Positions 50,516 to 63,200 of a stretch of 64,000 bases of DNA are shown here, in pieces. The translations under genes and the position numbers were made by a program. Within the stretch, counting starts at the first letter, position 1. Every line of letters starts with the position of its first letter. This DNA is from Promerops cafer (taxonomy: Eukaryota > Chordata > Aves > Passeriformes > Nectariniidae), in the NCBI GenBank assembly GCA_013398275.1, contig VZSE01015288.1, positions 1,047,524 through 1,111,523 of the forward strand, in the 5' to 3' direction. The notes under the pieces were generated by a model. The model had not been told where the DNA came from. It saw only the letters and a program-made list of their open reading frames with translations, and ran no database searches.

Positions 50516-53500
50516 ATTTTGCAGTCTTGTAAGAAGACTCAAAATCTGAGGAAGAAATTTCTCATGCTGATCAAGAATTAAATGGAAACAGACTCCAACA
50601 GTTTGACAGCACCAACAGTAAAAACAATTGCCAGACACTAGAGCTACCATATGTGGTGTTTGTGTTATGTTTGGAGAAACTCTATCAGAGAAACAGCTAC
50701 TTCACAGCTTTGTTCTCACGTTCTGTTAGCACCTTGCAGTCTCCTAAAATTCTTGCTAGAGAATAAAAGTATTTAATTCATAGCTACCCAACAAAAAACA
50801 GATGAGGTATTCTCTCACTGTTTGCAGCATAATGCCACTGTAACATTTTACTGTCAGAATCTAAAACCACCTACTCATTCCCACACAAGAAATCAAAACC
50901 AAACCAACTCATCCCACATACTAACAAAGCCTACAGAAGAAAAACTCAACTACATATTCCCAAAGACACACAGGCATTAACCATATGTCAAGGAGAACTG
51001 GATGACCAAACATCCTTGAGGACTCAGACCACTAAGCCCTGCTCTTGAGGATTCAGCCTCACTTCAAAGGGTTCTATGGGCTGTTTTCTAAAAGATGCCT
51101 TGATCAAAAAAGGTCTCCCCAGACAGCCTAGGAACAGCCAGAAAATACAAAATTGATGTAATCTGCTTCTCCACTGTCCTCTATCCTCTCTGGCTGGCGA
51201 AATTAGGGTGCAAGCTAAAATTCCCAGCTGACAGGGTTAGACAAACATGCCACAACGCTTTAGAAACTGCCTGTTAAGCTGCCCTTTGGAATTCATGGCC
51301 CACCAGAAAAGCAGCAAGACAATTATGTGCCCATACCTAAAAGTCACTAGCTGGAATTTGGTTAAGTGGACTACAATGAAATATGTATATGTGGTTGTGG
51401 AGAGCCATTCTCCACCAGTACTGCCCCTTTCCTCCACAGAAATGCTTCTATATCCTGAAAATAGGACTGTCTAATACATAAAAATGTTATGGGGCCTTCT
51501 GCAGAATCCAAAGAAGAGGACAAACCTGTATTTGTTAAGCCCTCAAAAAATATTTTTAATCCTTTTCCTTAACCTAAAGCAATTTTCTAAAACAACCTGG
51601 GTAAGGGTTGAATGATACACTGTATCATGCAATGAAGTACCATGCAATGTCTATCAGTAGTGCACTTTCAGCCTGTTTCGATGTATCAAAAATGTTCAGT
51701 CAAGAGTTAACAGGCTGCCTCATTCCTCCAGTGAAGGCTATTTATTTACCACTAGCTAGAAATTCCAGCTCAGAAGCAGTTTCCCACCTTTTGAAAGGAA
51801 TACAGAACCAACAAGGTAATAAAAAAAAATCAGCTTCTATTGTGTCACTATATACCCACTAATGGCAAACTGAATTTTTATTAAAATTTTACTGGAAAGA
51901 AACCTGCAGTAACAGTAAATCAGATGGTGATGGTATATAAAAGATACCACTTGTTCTCATATGCCACATTTTGTACCTTACACATGCTGTGCAGTACCTT
52001 ACTACACAGCTTGATGTGAGCACCCATTCTCAATGAAATAAATTTAATGGGAATTAGCTCCCTAACTACCCTTATTTGCACCTCTAAACCAAATGAGGAG
52101 CAATACTTGGGAGAAAGAGATACTATACTGCATGAAGAAGTGTAACAAAATCTGACTATTAATTTGAATTTGAATAAAAGTTTTATCTTCTATAGATTTT
52201 GGGGTTTTGTTCCTATCAGATTATTGATTTATTCAGCATTCCTGGTTTTACCAGTTTCATGAATATAGCATTTTTCAAATGCAAATGTACTTTCAGATAT
52301 AGTTGTTCTTCAAAGCACTGTAATCCTGTTGACCCATCTTCTTGACAAAACACCCTACAACAAGCTGGATATGCCTTAATCTTTGGCAGAACTGGGATAA
52401 TATATCATAGCCCATACCATAGCCATTCAAGTAGGAACAAATTGAACTGGTAGTTTTATGTATGAAATGTTCAATAAATGTCAAAATTCCTATCTAACTT
52501 TAATGAATGCTGAAAACTGACCATTTATACAGAGGAAATGTTTACACAAACAAAACAGCTGCATAGCCCAAAGTATTAAGTACTGGTATGAAACTTACAC
52601 ACACATAAAATGCTATGGAAAACTGTTTGAATGGACCTTGAAGGGAAAAAATCCCTCATGAAAACTCTGCTCTATTTGTTTTTCAAACTAACTAACTGCT
52701 TCACTAAAACACTCCTTGTGTCAAACTCCTGTCTTAGTGTGTCCTGGTCATACAGGTACCAAAAGATTGCACACAGAGACGAGCCATCTCCCAGCAATAT
52801 GCCACAGCTCTTTCCAGTGAGTTCCAACCCCAACGTGACACCAACTTCCTCATCAGCCTTGGACAAATCAGCTGAGTGGTCCTTATTTATCCACCTGGTG
52901 TGGGATTGTAAGGGAAAATGAATGCTTACCTAGTGCTCAGTGACAGAAGTGTGCACTTGTGTTCCACACACTTTCACTGTTCCTAGTCCTACCATTTTCT
53001 CCCTCAGCCCAAATGGTGACATTTTCATTACGAATATAAAGGCAGGAATAAAGCCAGAGCATATGGCACTTTATGGTTAAGCACTGTTTATAGAACTGCA
53101 TTTCATAGCTAGCATGTGACAAGCACACTTGTCAAAACCTGGCTAACCTATATATTCACCTCTAAAGAATCTTCATAACCTTGCCATATATAGACTCATA
53201 CTGGAAAGGATTTAAAACTTTTAATTATTCACTTAAGTAAGCTTAAACTTTAAAAAAAATGTTCCTGGCCCCCTGTTGTTTCTGAGAAAAACCAAACCAA
53301 AACACAACACAATCTTCAGAAACATTTCATAGAAGAAAAAAGCATGGAGATCGCAAGCTGGTTTATAACCTTAATATTTGTATGACCATTTGTTTTTATT
53401 TCAGCCAAGATAAATAATTTTTAAAGTTTTCTCTTTTATAATGAATGTGACAGTCTTTTAAAAAGGGTTTTTTTCTTTTTAATTCATGTGTCATAATACC

Positions 53501-56318
53501 TGGTCATCTATTTTTTCCTCAGTGCAACTATCAGTACTGCACTTACTCAAGGTTCACCAGTAACAAATGTTTGTATGTTACCCAGGAAATCTGGATCCCA
53601 AAAAAAAGGGGGGGCAGGAGGGGAGGGTTGTGAATATTAGCAGCAAAAACTTGAGAAATTAATTGCATCTGCTGTTTTCTACCAAGTTCTCCTAGAAGCT
53701 GCAAAGATTCACTCACACAGCTCCCTGTTTGTAATGTTTTAGAATTTGCCACAGAAATTAAATTTGAATACACTGACTTCTAGAACCTGAATTCTGCTGC
53801 CCTCACTAGCAGACACTTTTTCTCTTTAGCTACCGTCAGGAGTTTCTCTGCCCAGTGCCTCCACAACAGCACTGCAGGATGCCACATGCACTGCGTACAT
53901 GATGCCCCCCTCTTCATCTCCAGGGCAGCCCTACCAAATTGATGTAAATCCATAGTGAACTATTTACCTGTCCATTATTTCTAAGCTAGGCTGGGAAATG
54001 TGCCAGTTTGGTGAGTCTCTGAATTTATATTTCAAATATTCTGATGATAAGGGCAGCAATTGGTGTCACTAATATCTCATTATCCAAACAAGGATCTATT
54101 TTAAGGTAAAGCGACTCAGTCACAGCTTCAGGCTCACTTCAAATTCAGGCTGACACCACTGCATAAACAAAATATGCCTGATCTTTCAAAGATGTCTTTG
54201 GAACTCCAATAACAGACGAACCAAACCAATCTGAAAATCAGTAGAATAACTGTTCCCTTTTATCAGTTTTTTTTACTTCCTATTCTTTAGGAAACAATGC
54301 TTTTGAAAGCCATAAAATGAAAGCTATTCATCACTGAAATGTAATGTCATCACTTTTTCAAAAGCCTCCCACAGAAACACAGACAATGTAAGATGTCAGA
54401 GTAAAGTCTTTGCTTAATCCAATTAGCGTTTAAATATTTCAATCAATAAAATATGACAATTGGACTGGGCTAGAAGCCAACTCCCTGAGAGCCACGCCTT
54501 TTGTCACATATAGTCTTATTTGCACTGCTGTGTTACTGAACAGTAGTAAACATATCAGAACAGTAAATATCCATGACACAATCTGGGAGCTGTGTCAACT
54601 TAAAATCTTTACCTTCTATGGCAGCAAAAGAAGCAACCAAAAATCAACAGCAAGTAATTTCCTGGAGACCAGGCTGGTTATGATATATTTAAGATGCATG
54701 TGATGGGACCCATTAGCCAGTAGAAAATGACAAATGGGAGTTCTGTGTATATGGATGTGACCTGAAACAGTTAACAATACTGATATTGAATCATCAGCAC
54801 TGTGATGATGCAGGAAACAAACCCTCCTCAACATTTGTTTTCCCAATGGCACTTAGCAGATGAGCACGCAGCAAATGCATTTGCTGGAAGTGCTGATGCC
54901 TAATGAGTCACTAACATTGCTAAGTTCAGTTTGCATCTTTTAGTGCAGAGAGAGAGACAGAAAGGAAGGAGTAGTTTTGAGAAGATTTCTGCTAGAAAGC
55001 CAGTCTGAAAATGGCTGCCCAATTAGGTAGTTATTTGGTCATCTAGTCACTAGTGCCTGAAAAATCTACTTGCTGTTTATCACAAACGTTTATCACAAAT
55101 GGCATCAAGGCAAAAAAATCAAATGTCAGTAGTGTCTTCCTGAACCATGTAACTAAGTAACCTTTTATTAGCAATACCCACATGGAGAATACTTCATCCA
55201 TCTCATTCTTCAGTTGCTTGGCAAGATTGCAGATTCTTCCAAGTTCCTTGAACACTGCATTTTCTGTTGCCCTTAAGTGCAAGAAGTAAGCACTCCCTGT
55301 TAACAGATCACTTGCATTTTCTGCATTAGCCAGACATGATGAACACACATTCTGCAAAGTGAACTATGGCTCCTCCCATAAAAGTTGATTAAAAAACAGT
55401 TCCTGATGAATTTCAGATGACAACTTCACCCATAAAAGCACACATCTGGGAGGAAGACAAGCAGTTCAAAACCAACTGATCTTCATATGAGGCACAGCTA
55501 TAACCCCCACGAAAAGAAACACTTGGGTCTGTTATTTGTAAGAGCTGCCATCAGGCTTTCTCATACTGTCCAACCAGTTCTGCTGATTGGGAGAGCAAAG
55601 ATACTTTTGCTTAATAGCAAACCTCAGCTGTGATGCAGCAATGTTTTCATTCTCCCATGATATTTTCCTGTCAGGACTATTCATTTTTGCACCTGGCCAC
55701 GCTTATTTTCTAAACCAGTGATCTAGTGAGAAACTCGTAGGCAAAGGAGGTATATTCATGATCCCATGATGAACCAGTGCTCACTAAATAGTCAGTTCTA
55801 TTAAGCAACTGCTAAGTCAGTGCCTGGGGAGCAACATGCCAAAAACCACTCTTGGATCCTTCAGCATCCAAAGCAAATGACAGAAAAAGGCACACCTTTA
55901 GGCCATATATACTTACACGAAATCAGGAAGCCCCGTTACAATCCAGGAAGAGTAATGATTTGTCAAGGGATTTCTAAAGACTTTGGTAGCTCCAGAATTT
56001 AATTCACAGCATAGAGGTCCTATCATAAACTAAATTTTGTCATTATAGATGTAAAGAGCTTGTGCTCTTGGCTATCATCTTTCAATGAATAATGAATCTC
56101 TCATGCTGGGGAACCTTGTATATCTAGGAAACTTACAGCTTTGTATTAGGAAAATAAAGCAACATGGTTCATTGCACTACATTGAACAGCTGTGCTTCAA
56201 CTTTTGCATATAGCTTTAATGACCCCTGAAAATACAAAGGCACCAGCCATTCTTGCCCAGGACTGTGGGGAGATTGGCAGAGGGTCATGGTCTAAGCATC
56301 TCCGGGTGGAGCAGAACT
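50516..56318. other. Intergenic stretch without recognised genes
   Basis: No coding exon or repeat family was recognised. Confidence 0.5.
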
Positions 56319-56460
56319 GGAAGATTTGTACAATCTGAGGCACTGCAGAGATGGGCTGATGATAGGAGTGATGCCAGAACAGGCAGGTGCAACAGACTTA
56401 CAATTTCTAACCTGTATATCTCTTATTTTGCCAAGAAAAAAAAAAAAAAAAGGAAGATTT
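56319..56460 (+). mobile_element. Possible poly(A)-tailed retrocopy with target-site duplication
   Basis: A 108-bp body (56328-56435) is followed by 16 A residues (56436-56451). It is flanked by perfect 9-bp copies of GGAAGATTT (56319-56327 and 56452-56460). This is the layout of a retroposed transcript. The source is not recognised; the body contains TGATGAT, resembling a snoRNA C box, but no clear paired D box. The match could be coincidental. Confidence 0.4.
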
Positions 56461-59014
56461 TGGTGCAAGTCTGGGTCATTTTCAAGACAAACTGAATGCA
56501 AAGTGGTCACTGACATCCTTGTATAGAAGACAACGTCTTTCTGGTTATTATTCTGCTGATGAAGGAACGGAATGAACCAAAGAGGGAAAAAAAACCAGCA
56601 CCACATTTCTACAAGTAAACAATTAAAACAGTCTTAATGCTTTGGAACAGTATTGCCAAACGATCATTCTTGGATGGTCCTTTCTCCAGCTTCTGCAGCA
56701 GGAAGAACAGGGTTAAAAATTAAACAACATGGGAAAATAATGGGAGAACACCCTGACACAACAAGGACCCTTCAACAGTTCTTGTTTAGTTTTCATCTGA
56801 TTGGCTTCTCCAGTCACAGTGACATTATGTAACTAATCTGTTCTCTTAATACTCTGCACCAAAATGTTGCTTACACTTAGCTCAGTAATAGTCTGGCCAA
56901 TGAACACACAAAGGAACAGCAAGGACAGTATAAGAATTCAGCAGTACCGAGGAAAATTCTAATCCTACTAAATTTGGCAGCACAAATCTCTTATGTAACC
57001 TGTGATTTAGAGGACAGGCTGATCATCTGGGAATATTACTGTGTTCTTCTCAGTACATTAAACAAAATTGGCAACTTTCCATTACAAATTTTCTTTTGTT
57101 TTTCACTGCATAATGTCTCAGGAAAGACATCCCATGCTTACAAAACATTTTTAGCATCAACAATATACTTTTCTATGACAAGTCAATTATACTGAGGGTG
57201 TATATAAGTTTAATAGCTACCCTTAAGTGCTTCTCTGCCAAGGCCGCCTTGAACTGTGGTGCGTCTCTGAGGTTCAGGAGATGGATGGCTTGCGATCTAA
57301 ATTTAAAGCAGTGAGACTTCAAAATAATGCTTAGAAAATGAGCTTTTCTGAAAGTTGAGTGTTATATCAGCAAATTTTACAGATCTCTGGAACTGATACT
57401 CTCATGAAGCTGAAGAGCTTTGAGAGCTACAGATGAAAGATCCTGAGCATGCAAAAACCACTCGAAAAACAAAAGTTTGTATCCACCATTAAAAAAACCC
57501 CACCAAATCAAAACCTGTCCTTTTACAACAAAAACAAATTCTAACATGCAAAAGCAGCTGCCCAGTAATAGGACACAAATGTACAAAAGCTCAATTCAGA
57601 AAATAATTATGAACCAAGCATCACATTATTTAAATTCCTGTTGTTCTTCTATCTTCAATATCTCCTTCAAAAGGAGATATTCATTCAATGCCAATATTTA
57701 TAGCATGCAATAAATATTCAATTCATGCCAATTCATTCAAGAATTATGATGTCATGCTTTTGAAATAGAGATACTGGCCAGTTTTAGGAAGAGAAGTTTT
57801 ATTCACAGAATAGCAAAAATCAATCAATCTTATAGCACATATCCATAAAGGATGAAGAGTCCAGGGATTATTGGAGAACCTGCCACCTGAAATTGTCACA
57901 CACGCTGCCGACAAGATTTGCTGCAAAACTTGAAGCAAATTCCAGATATTTTCTTCTCACCAATCTAAAGGATGTGTCATAGAGATATACACTAATATGG
58001 GAATTCCTTGATGTGTTTGGAAACAAGTGGCCAGCACCAAGCTACCACCAGCTAGCTAATCCTTGTACCTCCATGCAGTTGTTACAGTAGGAGAAGCTTT
58101 TGCAATAAAAAGAAGCAGTATTCCTCTCTTCTTTTGGGAGGCCCAGCTCATTCCACTATCCTGACAAAGCTTCTCAGCAAATATGAAATGCCAAAAATAA
58201 TTACCTCTTCAGCAACTGCCGGAAGCCAGCACATTTGAACGAGAAACTTTGGTGATAAATGCTCAACAATGGACAGTTAAGGATGACAGGAAATGTCAGA
58301 CAATCCCCTTTTAGAGGGCTACTTGCAGCACAACTACAGCATGGCAGGAAGGCAACAGCAAAGAGGATAATTGTATGCCCAGTGTTCTTCATTTTGTCCC
58401 ACAAAAAGAACAGCAATTTTTTTCAGTTTACATTAGTCATGCAGTTTCCTCTTTAATAATATGACAACAAAAGGAAACCCAAAACAGAGTATCTGTTCAT
58501 AGGGAAATTCCCATTGATAATTTTTCTATTACAGTTGAAAGACAGTTGCAAAAGCATGAAATTACGAAGGAGAGGTTGCAGGGAGGAGTAAACAATTAAT
58601 TGGGTCTAGTAAAACCTTCACCATGAATTAAGAATGAATAATTACTTTTCCTAAAACACATGCAAAGGGAGTAATTATTATGCTCCACAAGAGAAATTGC
58701 TTTAATATGTAGAAATTAAGCAAAGGACGAAAGAATTGCAGAGCCACAGTCAGCCTCTGATGTTCAGAGACTACCTTCTTGTATCAAACTAGAGCTGAAA
58801 AGCAGGCAGCCTGCTTTGATCTTTTAAATTTGACATGTATATAAGCAATTACATCATAGAATTCAAACCCAGTATTTAAAAGACAGACTAACTTAGAAAA
58901 TGATGAGACTGAGATATTTAGAAATTGATGCTCATTATTTTATTGCCTTGGGCCATCTGATACCATATGTAAAGTCTCCTTGGAGGCTAACAAGGGAATG
59001 GCTGATCAATCCTA
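56461..59014. other. Intergenic stretch without recognised genes
   Basis: Only a perfect 11-bp-stem hairpin at 57657-57681 stands out. No genes or repeats were recognised. Confidence 0.5.
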
Positions 59015-59019
59015 ATGCC

Positions 59020-59563
59020 TGTGCTGATTTTGGATGGGGTGGAGTTAGCTTTCTTCACTGTTAGTGGCTTACTGGGGCTGTGTTCTGGATGTGTGTTGAT
59101 CACAGAGTTGATAATACAGAGATGTGTTTGTTATTGCTGAGCAGGGCTTACACAGAGACAAGGCCTTGTCTGCCTTTGGTACTGCCACAAGGGCAAGGAA
59201 GCTGGGGCTATCTGGGAGGCTGGGAGGAGACACAGCCAGGATAGGTGACCCCAACTGAACAAAGGGATATTCCAGACCATAACATACCACGCTCAGTGTA
59301 TAAACAGGGAGGAAGAAGGAGGAAGGGGGGACATTCTGAGCGATGAGTTTGTCTTCCCAAGAAACCATAACAGGTGATGGGGCCCTGCTCTCCTGAAGAT
59401 GGCTGAGCACCTGCCTGCCCATGGGAAGTAGTAAATTAATTACTTGTTTAGTTTTCCCTATTAAACTGTTTTTATCTCTCAAGTTTTCAAGCATTTACCC
59501 TTCCAATTCTCTCCCCAGTCCTGATGGTGGGGCTTGGTTGCTGGCTGGGGCTAAACCACAACA
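59020..59563 (+). mobile_element. Solo LTR of an avian ERVL-type endogenous retrovirus
   Basis: The block starts TGTGCTGATTTTGG and ends CTAAACCACAACA (TG...CA). It carries a TATAAA at 59299-59304 and an ATTAAA poly(A) signal at 59460-59465, the expected order for an LTR. Diagnostic segments include 'gttattgctgagcag' and 'gatggctgagcacctgcc', which I recall from an LTR family common in birds. Flanking 5-bp sequences atgcc (59015-59019) and atgct (59564-59568) look like a target-site duplication with one change. No internal retroviral genes adjoin it. It lies downstream of CRIPT in antisense orientation. Confidence 0.88.
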
Positions 59564-59568
59564 ATGCT

Positions 59569-60140
59569 AAAGAAAGAACTGGCAGGGCAACACCAGATTT
59601 CACTAGCTTAAATTCGTGATTTAACCAACCATACTGTAGGCAGAAACAAAATACAACAGGACAATTGCATTAAAATTGAAGAAGCAAGGTCATAATAGTT
59701 TGGGATGATAATAATTATAAATACTTAGGCATACAATTAAATGAAGATACTTTAATGAGGTGATGCAAGTTCATATTTTATACATCTACAAAACATTACC
59801 ACGAGATAAGCAGAAGACATGTGATAGCAAAAAAAAAATATTCATCTCAAAGATCTGTTTTCTGATGGTAATATAGTTTCAACCTATCCACTGGGATCTT
59901 CTCCTTCCCTTTGAACTGTATCAGTTGCTGAAAGCCATTACCTTTAAATACCAGTTAATATTAGTGCTAAAACAACAATAATCGAATATTATGTGCATTT
60001 TAGGCAAGCAGGCTGTCTTTACCTCTTATTCCAAGTAAATGTACTATCTTCCAGAAAGCAATATTCACAAATTATTTTAGAGAAAAGTTACTGTACAAAG
60101 ACACAGAAGTTAAAGTTCATAAAAAGACCAGTCAGTACAA
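59569..60140 (-). other. CRIPT: Probable CRIPT 3' UTR and downstream flank
   Basis: This stretch follows the CRIPT stop codon in the direction of transcription. No canonical AATAAA is obvious on the minus strand. An ATTAAA variant is read on the minus strand at about 59755-59750, roughly 390 bases after the stop, and is the best candidate poly(A) signal by eye. The stretch ends at the solo LTR. The exact 3' end is unknown. Confidence 0.45.
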
Positions 60141-60205
60141 TTAGACAGACGTTTGCTTGTAGTTCTTCGTATCCAAGACCTTCTTCCCACACATTGAGCA
60201 GATGC
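60141..60205 (-). CDS. CRIPT: CRIPT terminal coding exon 5
   Basis: The acceptor CTTATAG has its AG at 60207-60206. The exon encodes ICSMCGKKVLDTKNYKQTSV followed by a TAA stop at 60143-60141. The last four residues are the PDZ-binding tail. The 3' UTR continues to lower coordinates. Confidence 0.96.
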
Positions 60206-63200
60206 CTATAAGCACACAAAAAGTGTGTAAATTATTTTAAAATTATTAAAATCTTTCCTCAAAAACACAGTTGCTATGTTTTTGTAAGGATCTTTTTTCA
60301 ATAAATTGTTCAAATGAGCACTTATTGGCAATCTGTTCTCAGACATGCTCTCAACAGATTCTACAAACTTAGAAGTAACATTGTAACTCCTAATACAAAT
60401 TAATATGTGCAGTGTGTGTGTAATCCTTCCAGTAAAGAAAATAAGCTCTATTTTGAGAGCATTATCATTCACAATACTGCTGGAAGCCTCTATAATTCAC
60501 TGGAATGCCTGAAGAGAGCCAGGAAAGGCTCACTTCTGACAAAATGGTGAAAATGGTGTATTGTTGATTGTTTTAAGTCCTGTAGCCAAATGAGGCCTGA
60601 GATGGACAGAAAGTAGCAGGCCTAAGAAAATACACTCACCAACAAACTGACTGCTAAATGGGGCATTAACAAGTGGGGTGCTTCAGAGAACTGAGAAAGT
60701 TTAAAATATGTTTTCATAGAATTAAGGTATTTATAGAGCAGGAATGAAAAACAATGAACACCAAGAATACTTGAGTGATGAACACTGATGTCCCAAAGGA
60801 CTTTGTCCTAAACTCTAAGAGTGTCACGTCAAAAGACCAGAGCACCAAAATGAACACAAGTTTGGCAGAGGGGTGGGTTGCCTCAATCTTTCCCTCTCCT
60901 TTCAAAGCAGAAAGGTGCTGAGTCTTTTATCTGGTAGGACCACACCTCAATTTACACAAACATTTACCAGCAGACAAAAAATATCAGCTGGCATCTACTT
61001 CTGTTTTCTCCAAAATTGTGTGCTTTCATATATTGACATCATGACTGGACACGTATCTAGCAGTCTGTTAGGGAAGACAACAGCAGGAAACATGCCACAC
61101 AATTTACTCTAGAGACCAAAATTCAGCCCACTAAATACTGACTTCAGATCTAAAGTGAGGATTAATTGAGATTGCCTCTCAATTTCAGAGATATGCAACA
61201 GCCAAGCACTGAGCTGTATGACTGCATTTGCTTCAAGAAGTATTCCCTAATGACATCTTTGATGGTCAGAGCTAGAACCTAAAGCACTTAGAAAGTTCTT
61301 AATTTTATGAAGATAACAGGTTCAACCTGGAAGGATACACAGACAAAGATCAGATCCTGAAGCCCACCCAAACCAGACATAAATTTAAGAAAGAGTACAA
61401 GGTTATACCATATGGGGTTCAGGCAGCCATTTGGGGAGGACCTAGCAGGCAATATTCCTACAGCAGGCTGCTAAACCACCGACTCAGTGATACAACACAT
61501 ATTTATTGAACAAGTAATTTCATAAACAAAGCTTACTACTGGTTAGCTGTAGCTCTACATCTAAAAATCAGTTCACCTCATGTGCTATAAGAAGTCTTTG
61601 GCATTAAATGATGTAACTGACTTCATGATGCTTTTTTCCATCCAGGAATTTCAGATTTAACTATTAAAAAAAGGAGAGAGGAGAGAAGGGACCAGAAAAG
61701 GGACTGCAACAAGCAACTGAGTTTTAGAAGACCTAGGGGTTTTTAGGATTTTGAGGAAAATCAAACTTGTTAGATGACAGTTCTCTATGCAATTGCCAAG
61801 ATTAAGTTTAGAGTTATTTTACCAAAATGTACTGCTTCAGATACCAGAAACATTCTAAAATAAGCGGAATTACAGAATGACAAAGGTTTAAAAGAATCTC
61901 CTTCAGTCTCTAGTCCTGCCCCACTCAAAACAGCCAATTTGGATGAGGCTGGCTCAGGACTGTTCAAGTCATGCTCTGAATACCTGCTGTAAAGATTCTA
62001 TAACCTCTGATGGTACCTGTTACTACATACTTGATCACTCCCAGACGGAAAAATTGCCTTCCTTATACGTAATTAGAATTTTCCACATTCTAACCTGTGT
62101 ATATTTTTTCTTATTCTATTAATGTGTGCCTAAGAGTCTGACTCCATGTTCCCTGTGCCTGCCTATCAGTAGTTGAAGATAGAAAATGAATCTCATCTTA
62201 ACCTTCTCTTCATAAATACAAATTCAAGACTTGTACCTCCTCTCTTTTTCCAAGCCAAACTGGGGTATTTTGGCACTCAGTGAAACTCACCTTTTTTATA
62301 GGCACATCCTTGACAATAGTGGGACCCTGGCTGATGGACAGAACTCTTACAAATCCGACATATTGCAAATTTGTTCTTTCCATAAGGATCAAACCTGGGA
62401 AAAAGGAAAAGTATTTTATTTATACTCCTTGAAATGAAGTATTTTTTCTGCCTCATCCTAAAAAGTCTAAGCCAGAGGGTGCAGTCAGAAACTCCAGCAA
62501 AAATTGTAATTTAGAAAAGGGACATAAAATAATTACTTCTAACAGGCTACACAAAGTATGCAGAAAAGCTCCCACTTTCCCCATTAAGAGACATTTCTTC
62601 CATCACAGACAACAACTTCACAAAAGCAGAGCTAAAAATGTTTATTTTTATTAAGATACTACATGACTTTGAACTTAAACACCTTTCAGCAGCATCTTGC
62701 CCCATTGCAAACAGGAAGTCCCGCAGACATGAAGGAAATGCTCAAGAGATTATCCTGGCAATACTGGCACAGAAAAGAAGTATTCTCGGCTTCTCTCTAA
62801 CAAAAGCATCAAATCCTAGCAATTCCAGTGAGAACTTCAGTAAAATACTTGCCCACACTCTATGACTGAGCAGAAAGCACCCATGAAACATGCACAGGCA
62901 TATTTTTACTGAAAAATCAAATACCATAATCCCTGCAATTTTAATTTATTAAGTGTATTTTGGACAAGTTTGGAGGAGTTGCCCAGGTATGCAGGAAACA
63001 GGCCTCAGTTACTTTGCTAACTGATGTTCTTAGCCAAAATCAGTGTTAAGTACTAACCTTGCCTTCTTTGAGGTCAATGCCTTGTTTTCATTTAATTTGC
63101 GACCACCGCTTTCTACAAAAAAATAAATCAATAAACAAATAAATTTCCCCATTCCAAGCATACTTTAAAAATCTTCATTTACAATGTTTACACATATGCA

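Noticed and set aside
55043..55357. 104-codon minus-strand frame
   Set aside because: It has no recognised domain, and an open frame of this size is expected by chance several times in 64 kb.
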